DNA of 64,000 nt, from positions 16,839 to 80,838 of the forward strand of contig JAMCYG010000021.1 of NCBI GenBank assembly GCA_023473425.1, written 5' to 3'. How positions within the stretch are numbered: the stretch's first letter is position 1; each line of letters opens with the position of its first letter. Below, piece after piece: positions 41,508 through 50,463 of this stretch. The notes under the pieces were generated by a model. It searched no databases, was not told the DNA's origin, and was given only the letters and a program-made list of their open reading frames with translations. Both the position numbers and the translations under genes were made by a program. Source of the stretch: Candidatus Martarchaeota archaeon. GTDB lineage: Archaea > Micrarchaeota > Micrarchaeia > Micrarchaeales > Micrarchaeaceae.

Positions 41508-41801
41508 CTATCCCACTACTGCAAAATCGCCGCCAGCCTCTGTTTTATGATTCGAATGCTCCGGCCTTTCGTTGGTGAACTCTATCTTGAACACGCTGGG
41601 GCCGCCGCTATGGTCCACCGTTATCTCGCTGAAGAACCTATCTAGGCGCTTCTCATCCCCAACAGCTATTATACTTACGCTGCCGTCGATCTCGTTCTTT
41701 ACGCTCCCAGATATGCCTAGCCTCGTTGCGGCTTCCTTTACAAGATGTCTATAACCAACACCTTGAACAATGCCATGAACCCTCGCGTACATGGTCTTCA
41801 T
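41508..41801 (-). CDS. acyP: Acylphosphatase
   Basis: Small hydrolase of acyl phosphates, 97 residues. Catalytic Arg18 lies in HGIVQGVGYRHLV and Asn36 in SVKNEIDGSV, both matching the family. A final Ser/His/Lys-rich stretch extends slightly beyond the fold. It overlaps the carbonic anhydrase stop by 4 nt, so it is cotranscribed with it. Confidence 0.93.
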   Translation of the reverse strand: MKTMYARVHGIVQGVGYRHLVKEAATRLGISGSVKNEIDGSVSIIAVGDEKRLDRFFSEITVDHSGGPSVFKIEFTNERPEHSNHKTEAGGDFAVVG

Positions 41802-42376
41802 GCTATCTCCAATATATTCAATTTCCCAGTATCTATGTCGTATAGCCCTATTGCTACCTCGACCATACCCTCTTCAGCAGCTTTCTTTATTATGCTGCTC
41901 TGCATGAGGGCGGTCTTCTGCGCTCTTGCATTATCTAGTATGGCGTTTGTGAGGTCTGTAGCGTTCTCCTGGTTGCTGGAAATGTTGTCGTATATGCTGC
42001 GCACTAGCCTGCCTAGTGCATTATCCTCGTCTGCGGATTCAGCGGACCCCGCCGCAAGCATCTTCTGCGCCTCCGTTACCGCGCCGCACTTGGTGTGCGC
42101 CATTATCAATATCTTTTTAGCCTCGAGGTGCGCCACCGCATACTCTATCGATGCAAGCGCTGCATCGTCTATAACTCCGCCTGCAAGCCTTATTTCAAAT
42201 ATATCTCCGAGTTTCGAGTCCGCCACTATGGTCGGGGCAGTCCTCGAATCCGAGCACCCTACAACCACATATTCCGGATGCTGCCCTCTGCTTAGCACCT
42301 TGAAGTCCTCATTAGTCCTGAGGAATCTCCCATTCCTCTCGATTAGGTTTGCAAAATCTTTCTCTATCTTAACCAT
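41798..42376 (-). CDS. Beta-class carbonic anhydrase
   Basis: Zinc enzyme hydrating carbon dioxide, 192 residues. Metal ligands and the catalytic dyad are visible: Cys41, Asp43 and Arg45 in CSDSR, His94 and Cys97 in AHTKCGAV. I started it at ATG 42376 (GGTG 5 nt upstream), not the in-frame codon at 42394. It sits between a tRNA-binding gene and acylphosphatase on the minus strand. Confidence 0.94.
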   Translation of the reverse strand: MVKIEKDFANLIERNGRFLRTNEDFKVLSRGQHPEYVVVGCSDSRTAPTIVADSKLGDIFEIRLAGGVIDDAALASIEYAVAHLEAKKILIMAHTKCGAVTEAQKMLAAGSAESADEDNALGRLVRSIYDNISSNQENATDLTNAILDNARAQKTALMQSSIIKKAAEEGMVEVAIGLYDIDTGKLNILEIA

Positions 42377-42417
42377 AAAAGCACCCATTAGCAACAGAAT
42401 TCATGCAGCACGTGTGA

Positions 42418-42744
42418 TTAGTGTATCTTTGATCCTGGAGCTATATCCTTATCTGTTGTTAGCAGTGCTAGGTCGCTTTCAGTTTCAGCCGCAAGAAGCA
42501 TGCCGTTGGAGGGAAAGTTGGCCACACGCTTTGGCTCTAGGTTTGCAACCACTATTATGCGCCTGCCGATTAATTCTTCCTTCGCATATCTATCGGCTAT
42601 GCCTGCCACTATCTCCCTCGGATTCTCCTCGCCTATGTCTACCTTTAGGACGTACATGGGCTTCCTTGCGCCCTCAAGGTCCCTGGCTTCGAGTATCTTG
42701 CCTACCTTGAGTTCGACCTTCTGGAAATCCAATATATTTATCAT
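42418..42744 (-). CDS. Free-standing tRNA-binding (EMAP/MetRS-C) domain
   Basis: OB-fold protein of 108 residues equal to the C-terminal tRNA-binding domain of many methionyl-tRNA synthetases: VELKVGKILEARDLEGARKP, then REIVAGIADRYAKEELIGR, IIVVANLEPKRVANFPSNGM. It probably assists the MetRS encoded 1 kb away, which lacks this domain. Start 42744 has GGTG 5 nt upstream. Confidence 0.92.
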   Translation of the reverse strand: MINILDFQKVELKVGKILEARDLEGARKPMYVLKVDIGEENPREIVAGIADRYAKEELIGRRIIVVANLEPKRVANFPSNGMLLAAETESDLALLTTDKDIAPGSKIH

Positions 42745-42853
42745 TTCAGCACCTGAATCAACAGCAAGAGATATAACGCATAGTAAGGAATAAATAATGG
42801 ACGGGATAAACTAATAATGCTGTTTTTATCAGTATTTCATCAGCGTGATTAAG

Positions 42854-43246
42854 ATGAGCGGAAGAATGCATGGAAGGTCAAGAACCAAGAGCTCTGGCAA
42901 TGGCAAGAGAGTGTCCAAGTTCAGGGATAAGAGGAGGAGCGAGATAGGAAATTTTCCCGCAGAGACGAAGATGGGAGCAAGCAAGGGGATTTCCAGCATA
43001 AGGAGGCGCGGAGGTAGCATTACCGCAAAGCTCAAGAGGGCTGCAGAGGTCAACCTTCTGACGAAGGATGGCTACAAGAAGATGGCAATAAAGGGAGTGC
43101 TCGAGTCCAAGGACAACAAGAACTTCGCTAGGCTTAACATAATAACTAAGGGCACAATCATAAATACAGATCTTGGCAAAGCAGTTGTGCTGAACAGGGT
43201 AGGAAGGGACGGCACGATAAATGCCCGGCTGCTGGAACAGCAGTAA
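42854..43246 (+). CDS. rps8e: Ribosomal protein eS8
   Basis: Small-subunit protein of 130 residues: basic N-terminus (MHGRSRTKSSGNGKR), KFRDKRRSEIGNFPAETKMG, IRRRGGSITAKLKRA and a C-terminal beta domain with KGTIINTDLGKAVVLNRVGR. I used ATG 42854; a GTG three codons upstream is possible. The following gene starts 24 nt downstream. Confidence 0.94.
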   Translation: MSGRMHGRSRTKSSGNGKRVSKFRDKRRSEIGNFPAETKMGASKGISSIRRRGGSITAKLKRAAEVNLLTKDGYKKMAIKGVLESKDNKNFARLNIITKGTIINTDLGKAVVLNRVGRDGTINARLLEQQ

Positions 43247-43270
43247 GACTGATTCGCAAAGCGTGATCCA

Positions 43271-43723
43271 ATGGCGGAAAGGGTCTATGTCTGTGATAAT
43301 TCTGAGCTCAATTCGCTTAAGTCCAGACTAGAGTTTGATCCAGCATTGAGTCCGGACATCGTATCTAGTGGGCCCGACAAGCCAGACAGCAAGATGAGCG
43401 AAGAGGAGAAGAGGGCAAATGCCGAAGGCGCGGCAAGGAGGGAAGAATTCCTCAAGAAGCTCTCAGAAGACAAATATGCCGATCTCATCTTCGTAAGGCA
43501 GGAATACTCCATAAGGGATGGTGCAATTTCGGGTCTCGACAAGGATAAGTCCTATATCTACATAAGCGCTTCAGAAGAATTCTTGGACAAGGCGGAGAAG
43601 ATGTTTGCCGAAAGGTTCAAGAGCGTCAGAAGGGCTCCGAAGGAGCAGGAGGATAAGCTGCTCGCAACTATAAAAGATGAAAAAGACAAGGGCAATGCAG
43701 GCTTCGGCGCCATATTCGGATAA
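43271..43723 (+). CDS. Hypothetical charged protein downstream of eS8, 150 aa
   Basis: Unrecognised. It is strongly charged, with an acidic/basic helical middle (SEEEKRANAEGAARREEFLKK) and a C-terminal domain with alternating strands and helices (DKSYIYISASEEFLDKAEKM). No signal peptide or cysteine pairs except one Cys near the start (YVCDNSE). It is 24 nt after eS8 on the same strand and probably in its transcript, so a translation-linked role is possible but unsupported by any motif. Confidence 0.75.
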   Translation: MAERVYVCDNSELNSLKSRLEFDPALSPDIVSSGPDKPDSKMSEEEKRANAEGAARREEFLKKLSEDKYADLIFVRQEYSIRDGAISGLDKDKSYIYISASEEFLDKAEKMFAERFKSVRRAPKEQEDKLLATIKDEKDKGNAGFGAIFG

Positions 43724-43750
43724 TCCTTACATCTATCGCCAATCGCCAAG

Positions 43751-44656
43751 TCACTCAATTTCATTCTCTGATAGATATAAGAGTATTGCTTCTTCGATAA
43801 GCATCTTGTTCTTGGCCTGATCCCATACCACACTTCTCGGCCCGTCGAGCACCTCTGAAGTTATCTCCTCGCCGCGGTGCGCAGGCAGGCAATGCATGAC
43901 TATCGCGTCATCATTCGCATACTTCAGCATGCCTGCATTGACTTGGTACGGCGCGAATAGCGCTTCCCTCTGCTTTGCTTCGGACTCCTGCCCCATGCTT
44001 ACGAAGGTATCGGTATATATCACATCCACGTCGCTAAGTCCCTCTTTTGGGTCGCTGTATACATCTACGCTCCCGTACTCTTTCGCCTTCGTATAATATA
44101 CAGGGTTTGGCGGGTATTCCTTCGGGCCTATCAGCGATATGTCAACGCCCATCTTAGTGCCTGCCAGCATGAGAGAGTTTGCTGTGTTTGCTGCTATGTC
44201 TCCTACGAATGCTAGCCTGACGCCCTTGAGCGCCTTTTTCGCATCCCTTACAGTGTAAAGGTCGCTAAGCGACTGGCACGGATGCTCGAGGTCAGTGAGC
44301 GCATTTATAACCGGTATGGTTGCATTTGTTGCCAGCTCTACTATGTCCGAATGCTTCTTCAGCCTCGCGACAAGGTAGTTAGCATACCCGCTTATAACCT
44401 TTGCCGTGTCGGAAAGGCTCTCGCCACGAGAGAGCTGAGTAGTTAGGCTATCCAGATATATCGATTTCCCGCCGAGGTGCGCCATAGCCGCCTCAAACGA
44501 GATTCTTGTCCTTGTAGAAGGCTTCTCGAAAAGCAGCACCATAACCGAGTTCGATTCGACGGATACCTCCATCTTACCTGCTTTTATCCTGTCAGCTATG
44601 TCGAAAATCTTCTGTATCTGCTCCGCAGAAACATCATCTATGCTTATGAAATTCAT
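43751..44656 (-). CDS. argF: Ornithine carbamoyltransferase
   Basis: Transfers carbamoyl phosphate to ornithine, giving citrulline. 301 residues. Carbamoyl-phosphate site: KPSTRTRISFE. Other motifs: DLEHPCQSLSDL and, in the ornithine domain, HCLPAHRGEEI with the catalytic Cys. The aspartate carbamoyltransferase signatures differ, so OTCase is favoured. No other arginine-pathway gene lies in the window; in a reduced genome it might run in the arginine deiminase direction, which cannot be decided here. Confidence 0.95.
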   Translation of the reverse strand: MNFISIDDVSAEQIQKIFDIADRIKAGKMEVSVESNSVMVLLFEKPSTRTRISFEAAMAHLGGKSIYLDSLTTQLSRGESLSDTAKVISGYANYLVARLKKHSDIVELATNATIPVINALTDLEHPCQSLSDLYTVRDAKKALKGVRLAFVGDIAANTANSLMLAGTKMGVDISLIGPKEYPPNPVYYTKAKEYGSVDVYSDPKEGLSDVDVIYTDTFVSMGQESEAKQREALFAPYQVNAGMLKYANDDAIVMHCLPAHRGEEITSEVLDGPRSVVWDQAKNKMLIEEAILLYLSENEIE

Positions 44657-44751
44657 CAGGTACCACCAACCATAGCGCTCGTGCGCTCTGCCTTATTATG
44701 TGCCAATAAAGAGTTAAAATGTTTGCTGTCAATATACCATGACGTGAAAAA

Positions 44752-45390
44752 ATGGATTTGTTTGCTAAAGTAGTAATCGCAGCAGTCATAATGGGCGTTA
44801 TACTCGGCGCTTTCTTCCTGCTCAAGTACACATACAGTGCGCCGCTAACTCAGGCACAGGCAGAGCAGGTGGTGCTCAACGACCTCAAAGCGCACTCACC
44901 TGGAGCAATAATCAACGTCATAAATGTAAGCAGCTCTAATCTGAGGAACGACAGCTGGAATATAGTAGTGAACATGGTATACAATTCGACGCGCCCATGC
45001 CCGACAATATTGACTGAGAGCTTTGATTATCCTGCACTCGGGCTCTCACCAACGGTGTACAGTGTGTACTCTGACAATTGCAACGTGTACGGCGGAGGCA
45101 GCCTTCCCGGAAGCTACAATTATGTGATAGGATCGCCATACATCGCCATAGCGCAGTCTTACGCGCAGAACTACACTCAGGTAAAAGATTATGTGTCAAC
45201 TTATGGCTACAATGCGACCAGCGTCCATGCGAAATTCTATGACACTATACCTGCGAACTTCACCCCACTCAACAAGAACTTCTCCAATTCATGGCTAATA
45301 AACTACACGGCGAGCGGCGCGACACAGAGCCTTTTCGTTATAATGTCCGCGAATGGCATAATAACCAACAGCTATACAGAAAACAGCTGA
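44752..45390 (+). CDS. Membrane-anchored extracellular protein, unknown, 212 aa
   Basis: One N-terminal membrane helix (VVIAAVIMGVILGAFFLLKY, about residues 6-25) followed by an Asn/Ser/Tyr-rich extracellular domain with many N-glycosylation-type sites (NVSS, NST, NYT, NFS). Two cysteines (RPCPT, DNCNV) could pair. No family recognised. It probably belongs to the same class of surface proteins as those at 53.5 and 61.8 kb. Confidence 0.75.
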   Translation: MDLFAKVVIAAVIMGVILGAFFLLKYTYSAPLTQAQAEQVVLNDLKAHSPGAIINVINVSSSNLRNDSWNIVVNMVYNSTRPCPTILTESFDYPALGLSPTVYSVYSDNCNVYGGGSLPGSYNYVIGSPYIAIAQSYAQNYTQVKDYVSTYGYNATSVHAKFYDTIPANFTPLNKNFSNSWLINYTASGATQSLFVIMSANGIITNSYTENS

Positions 45391-45682
45391 ATAAATCGCT
45401 AAGCCCCTGTGCAATTTTACACTATACCTAGTTTTCCTCGCAGTTCGCGGCATACATCAATCATTTCGACGTCAATACGGTAAAAATCACGGCGCTCGGG
45501 GTGTAGAGCGCTGTGAATTCAGGTATCTGCTCATTTATCTTGGTATAATAAATTTATTTTGGTAAATAGAATTATACCTTTTGAAATAGTGTGAAATCCC
45601 ATACAAGCCTTGAGTATCTCTATTGGAGAGAGCCAACAAAGATTTTTAAATATTCCTTAATCATTTATAACAGGCGATTGGT
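45391..45682. other. Gene-free region with a strong hairpin and the ftsZ promoter
   Basis: No ORF of note. A 10-bp hairpin (one G-U pair) spans 45488-45515: CACGGCGCTC, loop GGGGTGTA, GAGCGCTGTG. It could end the upstream transcript or belong to an RNA leader. A TATA box TTTTTAAATATT (45643-45654) lies about 30 nt before ATG 45683, implying a nearly leaderless ftsZ mRNA. Confidence 0.5.
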
Positions 45683-46738
45683 ATGAGCGATCTCATGAGC
45701 GACGTATTGGGGCAGAGTAAGGACGACATCGGGCAGTATGGTTCCGACCATGTGAAGATTGTCACAGTTGGAGCTGGCGGCGCCGGATGCAATATGGTAA
45801 ACAGGCTTGTCAAAGCCGGGGTTAAGGGCACCGAATTTATCGGCGTTAACACTGATGCACAGCAGTTTAAGATTATAGATGATCGCGTCAAGAAGGTTCT
45901 GATTGGAAAAAGCATAACGAAAGGGCTCGGCGCCGGAGGCGAACCTGCAGTGGGTCAGAGGGCAGCAGAAGCCGACAGGCAGCTCATAGAGCAGGAGCTC
46001 GCAACAGCGCAGCTCGTGTTCCTGTGCGTTGGGGAAGGAGGCGGAACTGGTACGGGTTCGGCGCCGGTCATCGCTCAGATCGCAAAGGAGCAGGGCGCAA
46101 TAGTGGTCGCAATGGCGACTTACCCGTTCAACCTCGAAAGGGTTAGGAAGGTAAAGGCAGAAGAAGGCATACAGAAACTCAGGAAGCACTGCGACAGCGT
46201 CATACTTCTTGATAACAACAGGCTAGTGCAGCTTGCACCAAACCTGCCGATGGACCAGGCATTCGGCCTCGCAGATGAGATACTTGCAAAGGCAATAGGC
46301 GGACTCGTCTGGACCATAACACAGCCAAGCCTGATAACAATAGACTTCGCAGACGTGAGATCTATCATGGGCAACGGCGATGTCGGCTTCATATCAGTTG
46401 GAACCGGCAAGGGCAATGACAAGGTTGCAGCTGCAGCTGATGGTGTCCTGAAGAACAGGCTGCTCGATGTCTCATTCGAAGGCGCTTCCGGAGCGCTGAT
46501 ACACATAACTGGCGGATCATCGCTTTCGATAGGCGACGCGATATCTGCCGGAGACATGATAACTGACCAGATGGACCCCAAGGCGAACGTGAAGTGGGGA
46601 GCTAGGATCATACAGGGCTACGAGGACAAGATAGAAATCGTGGCGATAGTGACTGGAGTCAAGGGAGCCAGTATAGTTGGCAGGCTTGAGGAAAAGTCAT
46701 CCAATGCCCCGTATAACGACCTTGAGCTGATAGGCTGA
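45683..46738 (+). CDS. ftsZ: FtsZ cell-division GTPase (FtsZ2-like)
   Basis: Second FtsZ, 351 residues. GTP site: GAGGAGCNMV, GEGGGTGTGSAPVIA and the T7 loop SLITIDFADVRSIMGN. The stretch MATYPFNLERVRKVKAEEGI and ITGGSSLSIGDAISAGDMIT are FtsZ-like, and the pattern is closest to archaeal FtsZ2, which acts in constriction in haloarchaea. It is followed after 54 nt by a third FtsZ. Probably nearly leaderless. Confidence 0.95.
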   Translation: MSDLMSDVLGQSKDDIGQYGSDHVKIVTVGAGGAGCNMVNRLVKAGVKGTEFIGVNTDAQQFKIIDDRVKKVLIGKSITKGLGAGGEPAVGQRAAEADRQLIEQELATAQLVFLCVGEGGGTGTGSAPVIAQIAKEQGAIVVAMATYPFNLERVRKVKAEEGIQKLRKHCDSVILLDNNRLVQLAPNLPMDQAFGLADEILAKAIGGLVWTITQPSLITIDFADVRSIMGNGDVGFISVGTGKGNDKVAAAADGVLKNRLLDVSFEGASGALIHITGGSSLSIGDAISAGDMITDQMDPKANVKWGARIIQGYEDKIEIVAIVTGVKGASIVGRLEEKSSNAPYNDLELIG

Positions 46739-46792
46739 AAAGCCTTTCAGCATTTTATCCCTTTCATTATTTTCTGTTAAAAGGGTGGCAAG

Positions 46793-47815
46793 ATGGAGAA
46801 CTACGCAGATTATGAAGACTTTTCAGTCAGAGCGGCAGTGGTAGGGGTAGGCGGAGCGGGCAGCAACCTGGTCAACAGAATGCACTCTCAGGGTATCAAG
46901 AGTGCTTCTACGATTGCGATAAATACCGATGCCAAGCACCTAAGTATGATAGGTGCGGACAAAAAGCTGCTGATCGGCAAGGACGTGACTCGAGGCATGG
47001 GCGCCGGAGGATTCCCGGAAGTCGCAGCCAAGGCTGCGGACGTGAGCCGGGTCGACATCGCAGATGCGATCAAGGACTACAACTTGATATTCATGGCTGT
47101 AGGATTGGGAGGCGGCACAGGCGGGGGTGCAGGTCCGATTGTGGCGGAGATGGCCAAGGAGAATGGTGCGCTGGTTATAGCTTTTGCCACGTACCCATTC
47201 TCTTTGGAAAGAAGCAGGAAGGCCAAGGCGGATTGGAGCCTTGAGAGGCTATCCAGGAGCGCGGACAGCGTCATACTAATAGAAAATGACCGCTTACTCA
47301 CATATGCGCCGAACCTGTCGATAGACAAATCGTTCGAGCTGGTTGACAACATTGCGTCGAATGCGGTGAAGGGCATAGCAGATGCGATTAAGTTTCCGAG
47401 CCTGATAAACATAGATTTCTCAGACCTAGGGTCAGTTGTCAGGGATTCAGGCATAGCTATGATAAACATAGGCTTCGGCACTGGCAGCGACAAGATAAAC
47501 GGTGTCATAAATTCGACACTGAAGCACCCGCTGCTCAATGTAGACATGTCTGGCGCGAAGAGCGCGCTGGTCCACATAGCAGGCGGCACATCGCTCACCA
47601 TAGACGAGGTGACTCGCGTAGGCGCCGGAGTGACCCAAAACCTTGATGACAACGCCAATGTAATATTCGGCGCCAGGCTGAACTCTGAAATGCAAGACCA
47701 GATAAGAGTGATGTCTGTTGTCACCGGTGTCAAGCCCCAGTTCGACTATCCTGTCAAGATGTCGAGGAGTACCGAAACAGACTACAGCTTCCTTGAAGGG
47801 CTCGAGAGCATTTGA
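46793..47815 (+). CDS. Third FtsZ homologue with altered signature
   Basis: FtsZ/tubulin-family GTPase, 340 residues. Start: GVGGAGSNLVNRM. The tubulin signature reads GGGTGGGAGP instead of GGGTGTG, and the T7 loop reads SLINIDFSDLGSVVRDSG. GTP binding looks possible; the Thr-to-Gly change near the phosphates may alter hydrolysis or polymerisation. GGTG is 5 nt from ATG. It lies 54 nt after the second FtsZ, presumably one transcript. Confidence 0.93.
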   Translation: MENYADYEDFSVRAAVVGVGGAGSNLVNRMHSQGIKSASTIAINTDAKHLSMIGADKKLLIGKDVTRGMGAGGFPEVAAKAADVSRVDIADAIKDYNLIFMAVGLGGGTGGGAGPIVAEMAKENGALVIAFATYPFSLERSRKAKADWSLERLSRSADSVILIENDRLLTYAPNLSIDKSFELVDNIASNAVKGIADAIKFPSLINIDFSDLGSVVRDSGIAMINIGFGTGSDKINGVINSTLKHPLLNVDMSGAKSALVHIAGGTSLTIDEVTRVGAGVTQNLDDNANVIFGARLNSEMQDQIRVMSVVTGVKPQFDYPVKMSRSTETDYSFLEGLESI

Positions 47816-47936
47816 GCCTGTCTTTTCCTATTTCTTTTTTAGCTAAATATACATCATTGGGCTCTCGACCGTCAAGCTATATATACTTTCCTAGCAAATG
47901 ATTCATGTTCTATTCTAAAGTCTGAACGGTTGTATT

Positions 47937-48329
47937 ATGGAAGGCGAGATAAGACACATTTCGATGAAGGAGCTGAAGCGCGGCAGCTACGTGCTTATAG
48001 ACGAGGAGCCCTGCAGAGTGGTAGAAATAGAGACCAGCGCGCCCGGCAAGCACGGTGCGGCGAAGATGAGGGTCACTGCGATAAATATATTCACTACCAG
48101 CAAGAAAACGCTGATAAAGCCGAGCGACGCATCTATTGATGCGCCTGTGATAAACAAGAAAAAGGTTCAAGTGGTCTCCATAACTGGCAGCAATGCGCAG
48201 CTCATGGACATGGAGTCATATGAGGTGTTCGAACTTCCAATGGATGACGACATGAAGGACAAGCTCCAGCCGGGCTCTGAAGTAGAAATAATAGAGACGA
48301 TGGGGAAAAGGGCGTTCTACAAATCGTAA
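47937..48329 (+). CDS. eif5A: Translation factor aIF5A
   Basis: Factor that helps the ribosome through difficult peptide bonds, 130 residues. The hypusine/deoxyhypusine site is Lys38 in SAPGKHGAAK. Domain 1 is SH3-like and the C-terminal OB domain contains DMESYEVFELPMDDD. GGTT lies 5 nt before ATG. It is followed by eS24 and eS31. Confidence 0.95.
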   Translation: MEGEIRHISMKELKRGSYVLIDEEPCRVVEIETSAPGKHGAAKMRVTAINIFTTSKKTLIKPSDASIDAPVINKKKVQVVSITGSNAQLMDMESYEVFELPMDDDMKDKLQPGSEVEIIETMGKRAFYKS

Positions 48330-48351
48330 ATGTGACAGATTAGTGATGAGC

Positions 48352-48687
48352 ATGGACATAAAAATAATAAGCCAGGGCGAGAACAAACTGCTTCATAGGA
48401 AGGAGATAGAGTTCACGATAACAGGATTTGAGTCGACTCCTTCAAAGGCGGAGGTCCACAAGGAGCTCTGCAAGAAGCTCAACCTTCTTCCAGACAGCAC
48501 AATCATAACGAACCTCAAGCAGGCGTTCGGGATGAAAGAGTGCTCCGGGACCGCGCATTCGTACGAAAACAAGGAGCAGATGGCAGCAGAGCCTAACTAC
48601 TCCAAGAAGAGGATGGAGAAGTCACTCGGAGCCAAGAAGGAGGGTGCGGCAGAAGCCGAGCAGAAGGCAGAAGACAAGGCAGAGTGA
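48352..48687 (+). CDS. rps24e: Ribosomal protein eS24
   Basis: Small-subunit protein, 111 residues from ATG 48352 ([18 protein letters not shown]). Conserved: [42 protein letters not shown]. The C-terminus is an Ala/Glu/Lys-rich low-complexity tail of about 25 residues. ATG 48346 and GTG 48343 are alternative starts two or three codons upstream. Confidence 0.93.
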   Translation: MDIKIISQGENKLLHRKEIEFTITGFESTPSKAEVHKELCKKLNLLPDSTIITNLKQAFGMKECSGTAHSYENKEQMAAEPNYSKKRMEKSLGAKKEGAAEAEQKAEDKAE

Positions 48688-48707
48688 TAATAAAAAAGTG
48701 CATTCAC

Positions 48708-48851
48708 ATGGCCGACAAGAAGGAAAAGGAGAAGAAGCCAAAGGAGTACAAGCCCGGGAAGATGTGCCCGAAGTGCGGGAGCAAGATGGCGGACCACAAG
48801 AACAGGCTGAGCTGCGGCAAGTGCGGTTATACTGAGTTCAAGCATGATTAA
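48708..48851 (+). CDS. rps27ae: Ribosomal protein eS31 (S27ae)
   Basis: Zinc-ribbon small-subunit protein, 47 residues: Lys-rich start, then [19 protein letters not shown] and [11 protein letters not shown] with four Cys (20, 23, 36, 39). It follows eS24 after 20 nt, the usual archaeal pair. No ubiquitin fusion. Confidence 0.92.
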   Translation: MADKKEKEKKPKEYKPGKMCPKCGSKMADHKNRLSCGKCGYTEFKHD

Positions 48852-48859
48852 GGTGTATT

Positions 48860-49597
48860 GTGCTGGCGGCATCACGCAGTACCAAAATGCGTAAATCAGG
48901 TCGTGTGCATAAGCGTGCCCCGCGCGGCCGCATGGCTGCTGCAGCTGTATCCTCGCCTGAGAAGCCCATAGTAAAGTACATGTTCTATGCGGCGCTTTCT
49001 GTTTCAGTAATAGCATTGCTCATGACATATTACATGTATGCCATAGGCACTGTCAGTTTGACTGATGCAAACACATACTCGACAATATATCTTGAGATAT
49101 CATTCTTCCTCGTAGTATTCTCGTACATGCTGGCAAGAGGGAACACCCTTCGCAGCATAGTATCGCAGCTCGGTCTTTCGAAGGGCAAGGCCCGCGGCAG
49201 GTTTCTGCTGATCGGACTTCTGCTCTTCGCGGCTATGTTTGGGCTGGAAGTAGGGATTGGGCTGTTTTCCACATACACCCACATAACGCTCCCGACTAAC
49301 GTAATGAAAGTACTTGGCGGCATGCCGATGTACTTCTATGTGTTTTCATTCCTAGTAGTGCCTTTTACAGAGGAAACGCTATTTAGGGGATTCCTAGTGC
49401 CGCGAATAGGCATAATACCTGCGGCTCTGCTGTTTGCGATTCTCCATTCAGGTTACGCCTCAATATCAGAATTCGCTGCTGCGTTAGTGTTTGGGCTGCT
49501 CGCCGGATACATATTCAAGAAGACCAAATCTCTCTATCCCTCAGTGCTCGCGCATGCCCTTGTAAACCTGCTTACCGTAGCCGTGCTTTTCTTCTGA
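48860..49597 (+). CDS. CPBP-family intramembrane metalloprotease
   Basis: Membrane protein of 245 residues with about seven hydrophobic segments. Zinc-protease motifs of the CAAX-protease/bacteriocin-processing family: FTEETLFRGFLVPR (Glu-Glu-x3-Arg), ILHSGYAS (His) and LAHALVNLLT (His-x3-Asn). N-terminus basic. Start is probably GTG 48860, 4 nt after GGTG. Substrate unknown; in archaea these proteins may process membrane or secreted proteins. Confidence 0.9.
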   Translation: MLAASRSTKMRKSGRVHKRAPRGRMAAAAVSSPEKPIVKYMFYAALSVSVIALLMTYYMYAIGTVSLTDANTYSTIYLEISFFLVVFSYMLARGNTLRSIVSQLGLSKGKARGRFLLIGLLLFAAMFGLEVGIGLFSTYTHITLPTNVMKVLGGMPMYFYVFSFLVVPFTEETLFRGFLVPRIGIIPAALLFAILHSGYASISEFAAALVFGLLAGYIFKKTKSLYPSVLAHALVNLLTVAVLFF

Positions 49598-49620
49598 ACT
49601 ATGTTATACGTGGTGATCAT

Positions 49621-50403
49621 GTGCTGAAGACCATAGTGGTCGTCGTTGAGCCGGAATACCAGATAAACCTCGGCCACATCGCAAGGACCGCAAAGAACTT
49701 CTGGGTAAGCGAGCTGAGGCTAGTCAATCCGAAGTGCAAGTATAATGGAAAGCGCGCGCTACAGTATTCCAAGCATGCGCGTGATCTGATAGAGAAGGCC
49801 AAGTTATACAGCAGCATGGAAAGCGCGACAAAGAATACGCTATGCATAGGCACCACCGGCATATGGCACAAGTCTAACGCATCCTTCTACAATGTGTATG
49901 GCATGGAAGAGTTCACAAATAGCTTCTCGAAGCAGCTGCGCACTGCCAGAAGCCTGGCAGTGGTGCTAGGGAGGGAGGGGACGGGCCTGAGTAGGGAAGA
50001 ACTGAAGTTATGCGATGCTACGATAAGCATAGAGGCAAATCCGAAGTATCCGATACTGAACATATCACACGCGCTCTCGATAGTACTTTATGAAATATCC
50101 AAGATAAGGATGCAGGATAAGGCTGCCGAGATCGACAGATCGCTAGCAACTAGCCGCGAAATAGATGCCGCTGTTGAGATATTCCGCAAGCTTGTCGGCA
50201 CGAAGAGCCACATAAGGGATAAGGATGCCGTCGTAGCCGGCTTTAGGCACATGCTAGAGAGATCCGTGCCAACAAGGAAAGAGCTGAAGGCGCTCTCGGT
50301 AGGTCTTGCAGAGCGCGGGGCAGCGCCGAATTCCGGGAAATCAGCAAACAAAAATAGCAGCAGAATCAATGATAAAAAGAATAACAAAAGGAATAGGAAA
50401 TAA
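49621..50403 (+). CDS. trmJ: TrmJ-like SPOUT RNA 2'-O-methyltransferase
   Basis: Knotted methyltransferase, 260 residues. SPOUT motifs: EPEYQINLGHIARTAKNF, LGREGTGLSREEL and YPILNISHALSIVLYEI. The C-terminal third is a helical dimer extension ending in a Lys/Asn-rich tail. Archaeal TrmJ methylates position 32 of tRNAs. Start GTG 49621 with GGTG 5 nt upstream. Confidence 0.92.
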   Translation: MLKTIVVVVEPEYQINLGHIARTAKNFWVSELRLVNPKCKYNGKRALQYSKHARDLIEKAKLYSSMESATKNTLCIGTTGIWHKSNASFYNVYGMEEFTNSFSKQLRTARSLAVVLGREGTGLSREELKLCDATISIEANPKYPILNISHALSIVLYEISKIRMQDKAAEIDRSLATSREIDAAVEIFRKLVGTKSHIRDKDAVVAGFRHMLERSVPTRKELKALSVGLAERGAAPNSGKSANKNSSRINDKKNNKRNRK

Positions 50404-50463
50404 GAAGGGTAGACAACCCTAATACCTTAAAATACCTTAATATAGTGTATCAGCAGAACAAGG

